Source: Streptomyces sulfonofaciens
GTDB lineage: Bacteria > Actinomycetota > Actinomycetes > Streptomycetales > Streptomycetaceae
Assembly (NCBI RefSeq): GCF_014656295.1
Contig: NZ_BNCD01000029.1
Span: 28,062-92,061, forward strand
DNA: 64,000 nt
Reading direction: 5' to 3'
Position numbers and translations under genes: made by a program. The notes beneath the pieces were generated by a model. It saw only the letters and a program-made list of their open reading frames with translations, was not told where the DNA came from and made no database searches. The stretch's first letter is position 1, and each line of letters starts with the position of its first letter. Shown here piece by piece: positions 35,391 through 43,968 of the stretch.

Positions 35391-35504
35391 GAGGACGGCG
35401 GCCCCCCGGGGCCGGCAGGTACGTCAGCGGCTGCCGTTCCGGCTCGGCGGCGGCCGGGGCGGGCCGCCGTGCCGGGCGCCGGACCCGCCGGGCCCCACGG
35501 CCGA

Positions 35505-36257
35505 TCAGCGCGTGTCGGTCAGGCCGCCTGTCACGGCGATGATCTCGCCGGTGGTGAAGCTGGAGTCGGCGTCCGACGCCAGGTACACATAGGCGGGCGC
35601 GATCTCCTCGGGCTGTGCCACCCGGCCCGTGGGCGCCTCGGCACCGAGCTGGGCGATCATGTCCTCGGGCATGCGCTGGTCGGCGATGTTGAGCACCGTC
35701 CACGTCGGCCCCGGCGCGACCACGTTCGCCCGTATCCCCTTCTTCGCCAGGTGCGGCACGATCGACTTGGTGAAGACCACGAGCGCCGCCTTGGACGCCG
35801 CGTAGTCGATCATGATGTCGTTGCCCTTGAGGGCCTCCTCCGTCGCCGTCGCGATGATCGCGTCGCCCTCGCCCAGGTGCGGCAGCGAGGCCATGACCAG
35901 GTGGAAGTAGGCGTACACGTTCGTCTTGAAGGTGCGGTCCCAGTCCTCGTACGTGAGCTGGTCCAGTTCCCGTTTGCTGTTGAGGTACGCGGCGTTGCTG
36001 ACGAGGATGTTCAGACCGCCGAACTCCTCGACGGTCCGTTCGACGACCGCCGAGCAGAAACCGGGGTCGCACAGGTCGCCGGGCAGCAGCAGGCACCTGC
36101 GCCCCACCGCTTCGACCTCGCGCCGCGTCTCGTCGGCGTCGCTCTGCTCCTGCGGCAGGTAGACGACGGCCACGTCGGCGCCCTCCCGGGCGTACATCAA
36201 CGCCACCGCCCGCCCGATACCGGAATCGCCGCCCGTGATCAGCGCGACCTTGCCCAC
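35505..36257 (-). CDS. SDR-family oxidoreductase (stress type), main frame
   Basis: 250-aa frame covering the whole catalytic fold: VALITGGDSGIGRAVALMYAREGADVAVVYL, the NAG-like LVSNAAY, the catalytic YAASK, and the closing GEIIAVTGG. It matches the YhdF/YhxC/general-stress SDR group, whose members normally carry an extra 40-50-residue N-terminal extension. Here that extension exists just upstream but in another frame (see 36239-36421). GTG 36257 (MGKVALI...) can start a product with the full Rossmann fold, so activity may persist. Confidence 0.82.
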   Translation of the reverse strand: MGKVALITGGDSGIGRAVALMYAREGADVAVVYLPQEQSDADETRREVEAVGRRCLLLPGDLCDPGFCSAVVERTVEEFGGLNILVSNAAYLNSKRELDQLTYEDWDRTFKTNVYAYFHLVMASLPHLGEGDAIIATATEEALKGNDIMIDYAASKAALVVFTKSIVPHLAKKGIRANVVAPGPTWTVLNIADQRMPEDMIAQLGAEAPTGRVAQPEEIAPAYVYLASDADSSFTTGEIIAVTGGLTDTR

Positions 36258-36421
36258 GAGCTTGCCGGCCGGTACCTCTCGGCCCGGTAGCGCGGCCTGG
36301 GCTCCATCAGCGACTCAAGGCCCGGGTGCGGCTGGCGCTGCTTCGGGTACGGCGGCACCGGCTCCGCGGTCACCTGCGGACCCGGCACCCTCGCGCCGGA
36401 CGTGGTACTGCTCCCCTTCAT
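36239..36421 (-). pseudogene. Out-of-frame N-terminal extension of the SDR gene
   Basis: From ATG 36421 this frame reads MKGSSTTSG..., then QPHPGLESLMEPRPRYRAERYRPA, exactly the kind of prefix that precedes GKLVGKVALITGG in stress-type SDRs. The two parts join if one base is added near 36268, where the sequence now shifts frame. It is either a true inactivating frameshift or a sequencing error in a GC-rich run. Confidence 0.65.
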
Positions 36422-36668
36422 GACGCGTGTCCTCCTGGCTTCGGCTCTACGCCCACACGGGTGTCCCGTCGCTGCCACCGGCGGGCCCGGGCGTCTTGGG
36501 GCGCCGTCTACCCCCCGCGAGTCCGCACAAACGGTGCATCCGCGGCATCGGCACGCTCACCTGCCCCTGCCGCACCGGGCAACGGGACCCGCCGAGCGGC
36601 CGTCGCCGCCCGGTGACCCTCGGTTTCCGGGTGGGCGCTCGGGGCACCCGCGAGCAGTGTTCTCTCCT

Positions 36669-38267
36669 ATGAAGCGGGCCCGGGCTGCGGCCCGGGCCTG
36701 GAAGTCGGCGGGTACGGACGGCTCGGCGAGCGGCGGCGCGGCGGACCGTCGGGCGGTGGACACCGGCGGGACTCCCGAGACGGACCGCGGTCGGAGCCGC
36801 CCGCCGAGCGGCGGGCCCCCGGAGCCCGGGGTGGCGGCCCGGCTCGCGGTGGCACTGGAGCGGAGGCTGCCGGCTGCCGAGGGCGGCGGTCTGCTGCGCA
36901 AGGCGTTCCCCGAGCACTGGTCGTTCCTGCTGGGCGAACTGGCGCTGTACAGCCTCGCGGTGCTGATGCTCACGGGGGTGTGGCTGACGCTGTTCTTCCA
37001 CCCCTCCATGACCGAGGTGGTCTACGGCGGGTCGTACCGGCCGCTGGACGGCGTGCGGATGTCGGAGGCGTTCCGGTCGACGCTGCACATCAGCTTCGAC
37101 GTGCGCGGTGGCCTGCTGATCCGGCAGGTGCACCACTGGGCGGCGCTGGTGTTCCTGGCCGCGATCGGGCTGCACCTGCTGCGGGTGTTCTTCACGGGCG
37201 CCTTCCGCAGGCCGCGGGAGATCAACTGGGTGCTGGGCGTGACGCTGTTCGCGCTGGCCCTGGCCGAGGGGTTCGCCGGCTACTCGCTGCCGGACGACCT
37301 GCTCTCGGGCACCGGCCTGCGGATCGCGCAGGGCATCATGCTGTCGGTGCCGGTGGTGGGGACGTACCTCAGCATGGGGGTGTTCGGGGCCGAGTTCCCC
37401 GGCCAGGACGTCGTGCCGCGCCTGTACTCGATGCACGTCCTGCTGCTGCCGGGGCTGCTGCTGGCCCTGGTGACGGCCCATCTGGTCCTGGTCTTCTACC
37501 TGAAGCACACCCAGTGGGCCGGGCCCGGCAGGACGGAGCGGAACGTGGTCGGCAAACCACTGTTCCCGCAGTTCATGGCGTCCTCCGGCGGACTCTTCCT
37601 GGCCGCCTTCGGGGTGCTGACGCTGCTCGCGGGGCTGGCCCAGGTCAACCCGGTGTGGGTGTACGGGCCCTACCGCCCCGACCAGGTGTCGACCGGTTCG
37701 CAGCCCGACTGGTACGTGGGGTTCCTGGAGGGCTCGCTGCGCCTCGTGCCACCCTGGGAGACGACGGTCGCGGGGCACACCCTGATGTGGAACGTGCTGC
37801 TGCCCGCCGTGGTACTGCCGCTCAGCATGTTCGCGGTGCTGTACGCCTACCCGTTCGCCGAGCGGTGGCTCACCGGGGACACGGGCGAGCACCATCTGTG
37901 CGACCGGCCCCGTGACCGGCCGGTTCGCACCGGTCTCGGCGTGGCCGGCCTGGCCTTCTACGCGGTGCTGCTCGCGGCGGGCGGCAACGACGTCATCGCC
38001 CAGACCTTCCGTGTCTCCCTGAACACACTGACCTGGGTGTTCAGGGTCGCCCTCGTGGTGCTGCCGCCGGTGGCGTTCCTGCTCACCCGGGGGCTGTGCC
38101 ACGCCCTGCGGGAGAGGGAGCACGAGCGGCTGACCGGGGGCGAGGAGAGCGGCGAGGTACGGCAGTCGGTGAACGGCGGCTACGTCGAGGACCGCGGGAG
38201 CGGTGCGGCTAGCGGGACCCCGATCGGTCCGCGTACTGGAACGCCATCCCGAACACCCCGTGGCTGA
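36669..38267 (+). CDS. Cytochrome b (QcrB-like) of an accessory bc-type complex
   Basis: 532 aa. After a 75-residue polar N-terminus come about eight to nine membrane helices. Heme ligands are visible in helix B (QVHHWAALVFLAAIGLHLLRVFF) and helix D (YSMHVLLLPGLLLALVTAHLVLVF). GYSLPDDLLSGTGLRI and YGPYRPDQVSTGSQPDWYVGFLEG match actinobacterial QcrB. No Rieske protein (qcrA) or diheme cytochrome c (qcrC) gene accompanies it, so this is a second, isolated copy. Its 3' end overlaps the convergent oxidase subunit IV gene by 59 bp. Confidence 0.9.
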   Translation: MKRARAAARAWKSAGTDGSASGGAADRRAVDTGGTPETDRGRSRPPSGGPPEPGVAARLAVALERRLPAAEGGGLLRKAFPEHWSFLLGELALYSLAVLMLTGVWLTLFFHPSMTEVVYGGSYRPLDGVRMSEAFRSTLHISFDVRGGLLIRQVHHWAALVFLAAIGLHLLRVFFTGAFRRPREINWVLGVTLFALALAEGFAGYSLPDDLLSGTGLRIAQGIMLSVPVVGTYLSMGVFGAEFPGQDVVPRLYSMHVLLLPGLLLALVTAHLVLVFYLKHTQWAGPGRTERNVVGKPLFPQFMASSGGLFLAAFGVLTLLAGLAQVNPVWVYGPYRPDQVSTGSQPDWYVGFLEGSLRLVPPWETTVAGHTLMWNVLLPAVVLPLSMFAVLYAYPFAERWLTGDTGEHHLCDRPRDRPVRTGLGVAGLAFYAVLLAAGGNDVIAQTFRVSLNTLTWVFRVALVVLPPVAFLLTRGLCHALREREHERLTGGEESGEVRQSVNGGYVEDRGSGAASGTPIGPRTGTPSRTPRG

Positions 38268-38604
38268 CCAGCCCCAGGCCCAGCAGGAACAGCCACAGTC
38301 CGTAGACCACGCCCAGGCAGAGCAGGGTGAAGCCGGCGGCGGTGGTGAGCGGCCAGGGGCTGTACGGGGGGAAGAACTCCACGGGGCCGGTGGCGTCCGC
38401 GACCTCGGCGTCAGGCCGGTCCTGCGGCCGCGGGCCACGGCGCCGGTACTGCGCGCCGAGGAAGAAGGCGACCAGCGCCGCCATCAGGAAGGCGAGGCCC
38501 AGGGCGCAGGTGCCCGTCGGATCGGCGGAGAGCCAGCCGTAGACGGCACCCGCGACGGCGAAGAAGGCGGCGACGCCGGCGAAGAGCAGGGCCTCGGTCC
38601 TCAC
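38209..38604 (-). CDS. ctaF: Cytochrome c oxidase subunit IV (actinobacterial CtaF type)
   Basis: 131-aa protein with four hydrophobic segments: VRTEALLFAGVAAFFAV, CALGLAFLMAALVAFFLGA, then after a polar loop (DATGPVEFFPPYSPWPL) two C-terminal helices (GFTLLCLGVVYGLWLFLLGLGL). EFFPPYSPWP is typical of the actinobacterial subunit IV. The GTG start overlaps the ctaD stop by 4 bp and has AAGGAGG upstream. Its last 59 bp overlap the end of the convergent cytochrome b gene. Confidence 0.85.
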   Translation of the reverse strand: MRTEALLFAGVAAFFAVAGAVYGWLSADPTGTCALGLAFLMAALVAFFLGAQYRRRGPRPQDRPDAEVADATGPVEFFPPYSPWPLTTAAGFTLLCLGVVYGLWLFLLGLGLVSHGVFGMAFQYADRSGSR

Positions 38605-40361
38605 GACTGCGCCTCCTTGCCGGTCGGCTCCGCGCCCGCCGCGCCCCCGCCGGTCGGTTCCGCTCCCGTCCCGGCCGTGCGGTCGCGCCGCGGGGGCGCG
38701 GCGCTGCCCGGCCGGGGGAACTCCGGGTGGTGCAGGTCGAAGGCCGGGGAATCGGAACGGACGGGTGGCAGGGCGGTGAAGTTGTGCCGGGGCGGCGGGC
38801 AGGACGTCGCCCACTCCAGGGAGCGTCCGAAGCCCCACGGGTCCTCGTCCCCGACCCGCTCCCCGTACCGTGCGGTCCGCCAGACGTTGTAGAGGAACGG
38901 CAGCGTGGAGAGTCCGAGCAGCGCGGCGCCGAGGGAGGAGACGGTGTTGAGCAGGGTGAAGCCGTCGGCGGGCAGGTAGTCGGCGTAGCGGCGGGGCATG
39001 CCCTCCTCGCCGAGCCAGTGCTGCACGAGGAAGGTGGTCTGGAAGCCGAGGAAGAGCGTCCAGAAGTGGATCCTGCCGAGCCGTTCGTCGAGCATCCGCC
39101 CGGTGAACTTGGGCCACCAGAAGTAGAAGCCGCCGAACATCGCGAACACCACCGTGCCGAACAGCACGTAGTGCAGGTGCGCGACGATGAAGTACGAGTC
39201 GGTGAGGTGCAGGTCCAGCGGCGGGGAGGCGATGAGCACCCCGCTCATGCCGCCGAGCAGGAACGTCACCATGAAGCCCACCGCCCACAGCATCGGCGTC
39301 TCGAAGGAGAGCGAGCCGTGCCACATGGTGCCGATCCAGTTGAAGAACTTCACTCCGGTCGGCACCGCGATCAGGAACGACATCAGGGAGAAGAACGGCA
39401 GCAGCACGGCGCCGGTGGCGAACATGTGGTGCGCCCACACCACCGTCGACAGCATCGTGATGGCGATGGTCGCGCCGACCATGCCCACGTAGCCGAAGAC
39501 GGGCCTCCTGCTGAAGACGGGGATGATCTCGGTGACGATGCCGAAGAAGGGCAGCGCGACGATGTAGACCTCGGGGTGCCCGAAGAACCAGAAGAGGTGC
39601 TGCCACAGGATCGCCCCGCCGTTCGGCGCCTCGAAGACGTGCGCGCCGAACTTGCGGTCCGCCTCCAGCGCGAGCAGCGCCGCCGTCAGCACCGGGAAGG
39701 CGAGCAGCGCGAGGATGGCCGTGAACAGGACGTTCCAGGTGAAGATCGGCATCCGGAACATGGTCATCCCGGGCGCCCGCAGGCACAGGATTGTGGTGAT
39801 GAAGTTGACCGCGCCGAGGGTGGTGCTCACCCCGGTGACGACCAGTCCCATGACCCACAGGTCGCCGCCGGCCCCGGGTGAGTGCACGGCGCTGTTGAGC
39901 GGTGCGTAGGCGAACCAGCCGAACGACGCGGCGCCCGCCGGGGTGAGGAAGCCGGAGACCACCATCAGCCCGCCGAACAGGTACATCCAGTAGGACAGGG
40001 CGTTCAGACGGGGGAAGGCGACGTCGGGGGCGCCGATCTGCAACGGCATCACGGCGTTGGCGAACCCGGCGAACATCGGCGTGGCGAACAGCAGCATCAT
40101 CACGGTGCCGTGCACGGTGAACAGTTGGTCGTACTGGTCCCTGGTCACCCACTGGAGTCCGGGTCTGGCGAGTTCGGCGCGCATCAGCAGCGCCAGCACA
40201 CCGGCGAACAGGAAGAACCCGAACGCGGTCGCCATGTAGAGGCCGCCGATCACCTTGTGGTCGGTGGTGTTCGCCCACCTCAACAGCGCCCGCCCCAGGG
40301 CTACTCCGGCGCCCGGCCGGCTGTTGGACGGTATGCCCGTCGCCTCTTGCTGAGCGGTCAT
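38601..40361 (-). CDS. ctaD: Cytochrome c oxidase subunit I
   Basis: 586-aa heme-copper oxidase catalytic subunit with about twelve helices. Heme a ligand in FTVHGTVMMLLFATP, the CuB His and cross-linked Tyr in HPEVYIVALPFFGIV, the CuB pair in WAHHMFATG and the heme a3/a pair in HLHYVLFGT are all present, so it should be functional. The N-terminus MTAQQEATGIPSNSR is longer than a helix start needs but normal for Streptomyces. Subunits II and III (ctaC, ctaE) are not in this locus, so it must borrow them or be an alternative catalytic subunit. Confidence 0.96.
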   Translation of the reverse strand: MTAQQEATGIPSNSRPGAGVALGRALLRWANTTDHKVIGGLYMATAFGFFLFAGVLALLMRAELARPGLQWVTRDQYDQLFTVHGTVMMLLFATPMFAGFANAVMPLQIGAPDVAFPRLNALSYWMYLFGGLMVVSGFLTPAGAASFGWFAYAPLNSAVHSPGAGGDLWVMGLVVTGVSTTLGAVNFITTILCLRAPGMTMFRMPIFTWNVLFTAILALLAFPVLTAALLALEADRKFGAHVFEAPNGGAILWQHLFWFFGHPEVYIVALPFFGIVTEIIPVFSRRPVFGYVGMVGATIAITMLSTVVWAHHMFATGAVLLPFFSLMSFLIAVPTGVKFFNWIGTMWHGSLSFETPMLWAVGFMVTFLLGGMSGVLIASPPLDLHLTDSYFIVAHLHYVLFGTVVFAMFGGFYFWWPKFTGRMLDERLGRIHFWTLFLGFQTTFLVQHWLGEEGMPRRYADYLPADGFTLLNTVSSLGAALLGLSTLPFLYNVWRTARYGERVGDEDPWGFGRSLEWATSCPPPRHNFTALPPVRSDSPAFDLHHPEFPRPGSAAPPRRDRTAGTGAEPTGGGAAGAEPTGKEAQS

Positions 40362-40443
40362 GACCTGCCGGGTACCCGGCGGGTCGCGGGCCATGTGCGG
40401 GACGGCGCCGGGCGCGTGGCCGACCGCCGGGCCGGGGCTGCCC

Positions 40444-41241
40444 TTACGGGCGAGGCCGCGCGTTCGCCGTGCTGAGGAAGTCCCTGACCGAGGTCCGCGG
40501 GTCGCCCGAGCGCACCAGTGCCTCTCCGACAAGCACGACGTCCGCTCCCCGGCTCCTGTAGTCCGCGACGTCCTCGGGACGCTCCACGCCGGACTCCGCC
40601 ACGCGTACGGCCCCCTCGGGGACGAGCGGAGCCAGCTCGGCGAAGACGGAGCGGTCCACCTCCAGCGTCGTCAGGTCCCTGGCGTTGATGCCGATCAACC
40701 GCGCTCCCGTGCCGGCCGCCCGTGCCACCTCGCCGGCGGTGTGCGCCTCGACGAGCGGTGTCATCCCCAGTTCCGTGCAGAGCCCGATCAGCTCGGCCAG
40801 TCGGCCGTCCTCCAGGGACACCACCATCAGGAGCGCCAGATCGGCGCCGTGGGCGCGGGCCTCCCACAACTGGTACGGGTCGACGATGAAGTCCTTGCGC
40901 AGCACCGGGACGTCGACGCGCGCCCGTACGGCGTCCAGATCCGCGAGGGAGCCCCCGAAGCGGCGCCGCTCGGTCAGCACGCTGATCGCCGAGGCGCCGC
41001 CGGCGGCGTACTGCTCGGCCAGCGAGGCCGGGTCCGGGATGTCGGCGAGGGCCCCCTTGCTCGGGCTCTTGCGCTTCACCTCGGCGATGATCGAGACACC
41101 CGGTGCGCGGAACGCCGGCAACGGGTCGAGGGCGGGCGGCATGCCGGCTGCCCGGGCACGCAGTTCGCCGAGGGGGACAGCGCTCCTGCGTTGCTCCAGG
41201 TCCTCGCGTACACCGGCGAGAATACCGTCCAGCACGCTCAT
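40444..41241 (-). CDS. trpC: Indole-3-glycerol phosphate synthase
   Basis: 265-aa TIM-barrel enzyme converting CdRP to indole-3-glycerol phosphate in tryptophan synthesis. Motifs: IIAEVKRKSPSKG, SVLTERRRFGGS, VLRKDFIVDPYQ, LLMVVSL, LVEAHT, GINARDLTTLEVD, VAESGV and VLVGEALVRSGDP. The ATG 41241 is preceded by AAGGAAA at 5 nt, better than the frame's upstream start. No other trp gene is in the window; the flanking genes are a cytochrome oxidase and secreted proteins, so this may be a second, stand-alone copy. Confidence 0.96.
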   Translation of the reverse strand: MSVLDGILAGVREDLEQRRSAVPLGELRARAAGMPPALDPLPAFRAPGVSIIAEVKRKSPSKGALADIPDPASLAEQYAAGGASAISVLTERRRFGGSLADLDAVRARVDVPVLRKDFIVDPYQLWEARAHGADLALLMVVSLEDGRLAELIGLCTELGMTPLVEAHTAGEVARAAGTGARLIGINARDLTTLEVDRSVFAELAPLVPEGAVRVAESGVERPEDVADYRSRGADVVLVGEALVRSGDPRTSVRDFLSTANARPRP

Positions 41242-41583
41242 TTCGGTTTCCTTACGTTGCAACCTGTTGCCGGCGGACGCTTCTTCGCGAGTGCGACCGG
41301 CGTTCTTCCACCGCTGACGGATTTCGCACGCGCCTGCCCCGTCCGACGTGCGGTGACGCTCATCCGCGGGACCCGGGAACCGCTCCCCGGGGTCCGTCGA
41401 GATCCTATGCGCCGGTGCCGCCCGCGCGGACCGGGCCCCGTCGGCCCGTCTCGCCGGGGCACGTCCGCGCTATGACCCACGTCACCCGATGGCGCCTGAG
41501 ACGACCGCTGCGCCGTCACGTACCGAGGGACAACTGGTGCACTTAACCGAGCACGGTGTATGCCGAACATCAAAGGATCTTTC
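41242..41583. other. Divergent promoter region of trpC and the lipoprotein
   Basis: 342 bp between two divergent starts. No coding frame is convincing. Both genes have clear ribosome-binding sites at its edges. No trp leader peptide (consecutive TGG codons) or attenuator hairpin was seen on the trpC side. Confidence 0.5.
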
Positions 41584-42201
41584 ATGAAACTCCGGAACAA
41601 GAGGCATTTTCCCGCCACGACCGGACTCGGTCTGTCACTGGCCGCCGTGGCCGCGTTCGCGGTCGCGTGCGGCGGGTCGGGCGGCGGTGGCGGTTCCTCC
41701 GCGAGCCCTGCCTCCGGCCACGCGAGCGCTCCGGCCGCAGGACCGTCCTCCGGCGGCTCCGCCTCTGCCGCCACCATCGGCACCAGGAGCGGCGGTGCGG
41801 GGACGTACCTCACCGGCGGTTCGGGCAGGACCGTGTACCTCTGGGCGGCGGACAAGGACGGCAGGTCGACGTGCAGCGGCGGCTGTGCCGCCGGATGGCC
41901 GCCGGTGACCACCACGGGCACGCCGAAGGCCGGCCCCGGCGTGGCGGCGGGCAGGCTGTCCACCACCACGAGGGCCGACGGCAGCAAGCAGATCACCTAC
42001 GACGGCCACCCGCTGTACTACTTCAGCGGCGACCGGGCGGCCGGGGACACGAACGGGCAGGGCAACGACGGCTTCGGCGCGAAGTGGTGGCTCGTCGGCC
42101 CCGACGGCAGCCGGATCACCAAGGCGGCCCCATCCGCCACCGGCGGCAGCGGCAGCGGCAGCGGGAACAACGGCGGCGGCTACGGCTCTGGCGGCTGGTG
42201 A
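41584..42201 (+). CDS. Lipoprotein of the COG4315 type (secreted repeat of unknown function)
   Basis: 205 aa. Signal sequence with lipobox ending AVACGG, then a Gly/Ser/Ala-rich linker to about residue 70. The folded part contains TYLTGGSGRTVYLWAADKDGRSTCSGGCAAGWPPV and ITYDGHPLYYFSGDRAAGDTNGQG, two copies of the short repeat found in these predicted surface lipoproteins. Cys residues in CSGGC are a conserved pair. The C-terminus is Gly/Ser-rich. The ATG 41584 has AAGGA upstream and gives a short n-region. Function unknown; the family is often annotated near redox genes. Confidence 0.85.
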   Translation: MKLRNKRHFPATTGLGLSLAAVAAFAVACGGSGGGGGSSASPASGHASAPAAGPSSGGSASAATIGTRSGGAGTYLTGGSGRTVYLWAADKDGRSTCSGGCAAGWPPVTTTGTPKAGPGVAAGRLSTTTRADGSKQITYDGHPLYYFSGDRAAGDTNGQGNDGFGAKWWLVGPDGSRITKAAPSATGGSGSGSGNNGGGYGSGGW

Positions 42202-42329
42202 GCCCGACCGCGGCAGGCGGCCCCTCACCCGTGCGCCGAGGCCGCCACGCGTGCCACGCGCCGCCGCCCCGGTCTGAATACACGATCGGGCGACTGCGCG
42301 AGCGGTGCGGGTTCGGAAGAGTTCCCCTC

Positions 42330-43478
42330 ATGCATCTCTCTCCCTTACGCACCGCCATCGCCCTGGTGGCGGCGCTGTCCGCGACCCTGGCCGCCACGTC
42401 CACGGGTGCACCCGCGAGCGCCGCGCCCGGCCCGGTCCGCCTCCTGGGCGAGTCGATCGTGCCCCACGCGCTCTCCTACCGGGGCACGACCGTGGGCGGC
42501 CTGTCCGGTATCGACCGCGATCCCTGCACGGGCGAGTACGCGCTGATCAGCGACGACCGCTCGTACCAGCAACCCGCACGCTTCTACACCGCCCGCATCG
42601 ACGTCGACGGCGGCGGTGTGCACGGCGTCCGTTTCACCGGTACGCACGCGCTGCGGCAGCCGGACGGGAGCACCTACCCGCCGCCCACCCTGAACGACGG
42701 CAGGGCGATCGACCCCGAGGACATCCGTGTCGACCCGAGGACCTGCGGCTACTGGTGGAGCCAGGAGGGCAACCGACCGAAGGCCCCGGGGGCGCCGGAC
42801 CCGGTGATCCAGCCGTCCATCCAGGTCGCCGGGCGCCAGGGTGCGTACCTGGGCAGCCTTCCCCTGCCGAGGGACTACCGGATCACCGCCGACGAGGGCC
42901 CCCGCCGCAATCTGGCGCTGGAGGCCATCACGTTCGGCCAGGGCGGCTCCCTGCTGACCAGCGCGGTGGAGGGGCCCCTGCTCCAAGACGGCCCGGAGTC
43001 CACCACCGAGCACGGCTCGCTGACCCGGGTGACCCAGCACAGCCGTTCCGGAGCGGTCCTCGCCCAGTACGCCTACCCCCTCGAACCTCTCTTCGCGGAG
43101 TCCGACCCGGACAGCCCCTGGAGCCCCGACACCGGGGTGCCCGCCCTCCTCGCGTATCCGCACGACCCGGGCCGCTACCTGGTCATGGAGCGCACCTACG
43201 TCCCCGGCGCCGGCTACCGGATCCGGATCTTCGACGCCACCACCCGGGGCGCCGGCCGGGTCCAGCACCTCAAGTCCCTGGCGTCCACCGCCGTCCGCCC
43301 CATGCGCAAGCGGCTGCTCGTCGACCTCGACGACCTCCCCCTGCCCAGGACGGACAACGTCGAGGGCATGACGTGGGGGCCCCGCCTGTCCACGGGCGAG
43401 CGGACCCTCGTCCTCGTCAGCGACGACAACTTCTCCGCCGAGGAGGCCACCCAGGTGATCGCACTGGCGCTGCGCTGA
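42330..43478 (+). CDS. Secreted esterase-like (phytase-like beta-propeller) protein
   Basis: 382 aa with a signal peptide (LRTAIALVAALSATLAATSTG, cleavage near ASAA). The mature sequence GGLSGIDRDPCTGEYALISDDRS and NLALEAITF match the Phytase-like/esterase-like family, a beta-propeller fold with calcium-binding acidic clusters. The ending NVEGMTWGPRLSTGERTLVLVSDDNF is also characteristic. GGAAGAG lies ahead of the ATG. Activity on phytate or other phosphoesters is not certain. Two strong hairpins follow the stop. Confidence 0.87.
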   Translation: MHLSPLRTAIALVAALSATLAATSTGAPASAAPGPVRLLGESIVPHALSYRGTTVGGLSGIDRDPCTGEYALISDDRSYQQPARFYTARIDVDGGGVHGVRFTGTHALRQPDGSTYPPPTLNDGRAIDPEDIRVDPRTCGYWWSQEGNRPKAPGAPDPVIQPSIQVAGRQGAYLGSLPLPRDYRITADEGPRRNLALEAITFGQGGSLLTSAVEGPLLQDGPESTTEHGSLTRVTQHSRSGAVLAQYAYPLEPLFAESDPDSPWSPDTGVPALLAYPHDPGRYLVMERTYVPGAGYRIRIFDATTRGAGRVQHLKSLASTAVRPMRKRLLVDLDDLPLPRTDNVEGMTWGPRLSTGERTLVLVSDDNFSAEEATQVIALALR

Positions 43479-43968
43479 GCCGGCGAAGCGCGACCGCACC
43501 GGTCCCGTGCCGGCACCCGGGGGCGCCGGCACCGAAGGGCTCGTGCCCGCGGGCCCGTCAGGCGGGCACGCGGGCACGAGTGCGGCGCGGTCCGCACGGG
43601 TGCGGCGCGGTGGGGCGGCCGCGCCCCGGCAGACGGTGGGCCCGGGCGGAGCCGCCCCTCTCCCCCGCGCCGCGTCCCGCCCCACCGGGGCACTCCACCG
43701 AGCCGGAGAAGCCTCACCCCGCCGCCGTCGACCGGTTCCCCGCAGTGCGCGCACACGGTCCGGGCGTGCAGGTCGGCGCCGGCGCCGACGCCAACCCTAC
43801 GGGCTCGGTTCACCGGAGGGTCGCCTCGTGTTACCCGAGAAGAACATCAGCCTCGTAAGTGTCCCTTTCGGACCGATCGGGGCGTGAAGTGCGCCGACCA
43901 CATCTGCTGACGGAACAGTTGGTCGCTCTGCCCGATTCTGCGGCTCCCAGATCCGATTAGGGGTACAG
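43479..43968. other. Intergenic with terminators, no gene
   Basis: 490 bp. The left third holds the two hairpins above; the right part should contain the promoter of the propeller-like gene. No coding frame was recognised. Confidence 0.5.
43507..43580 (+). terminator. Two consecutive hairpins after the esterase-like gene
   Basis: First: perfect 8-bp arms GTGCCGGC / GCCGGCAC (43507-43532). Second: perfect 11-bp arms CTCGTGCCCGC / GCGGGCACGAG (43540-43580). A direct repeat GTGCGGCGCGGT follows. Confidence 0.65.

Larger units (their letters stand above)
34450..35504. other. 1-kb non-coding region upstream of the glycan operon
   Basis: No frame on either strand has domain features or a convincing start. 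It holds the probable operon promoter (around 34700-34790, locally more A/T-rich than its surroundings) and two adjacent tandem-repeat arrays near its right end. The SDR gene ends at 35505, so this gap is both the operon's upstream region and the SDR's 3' flank. Confidence 0.6.

Noticed and set aside
34876..35592. Plus-strand frame through the repeat region as a coding gene
   Set aside because: Product is Arg/Pro-rich and then a simple repeat; no start signal or domain, and it runs into the SDR gene antisense.
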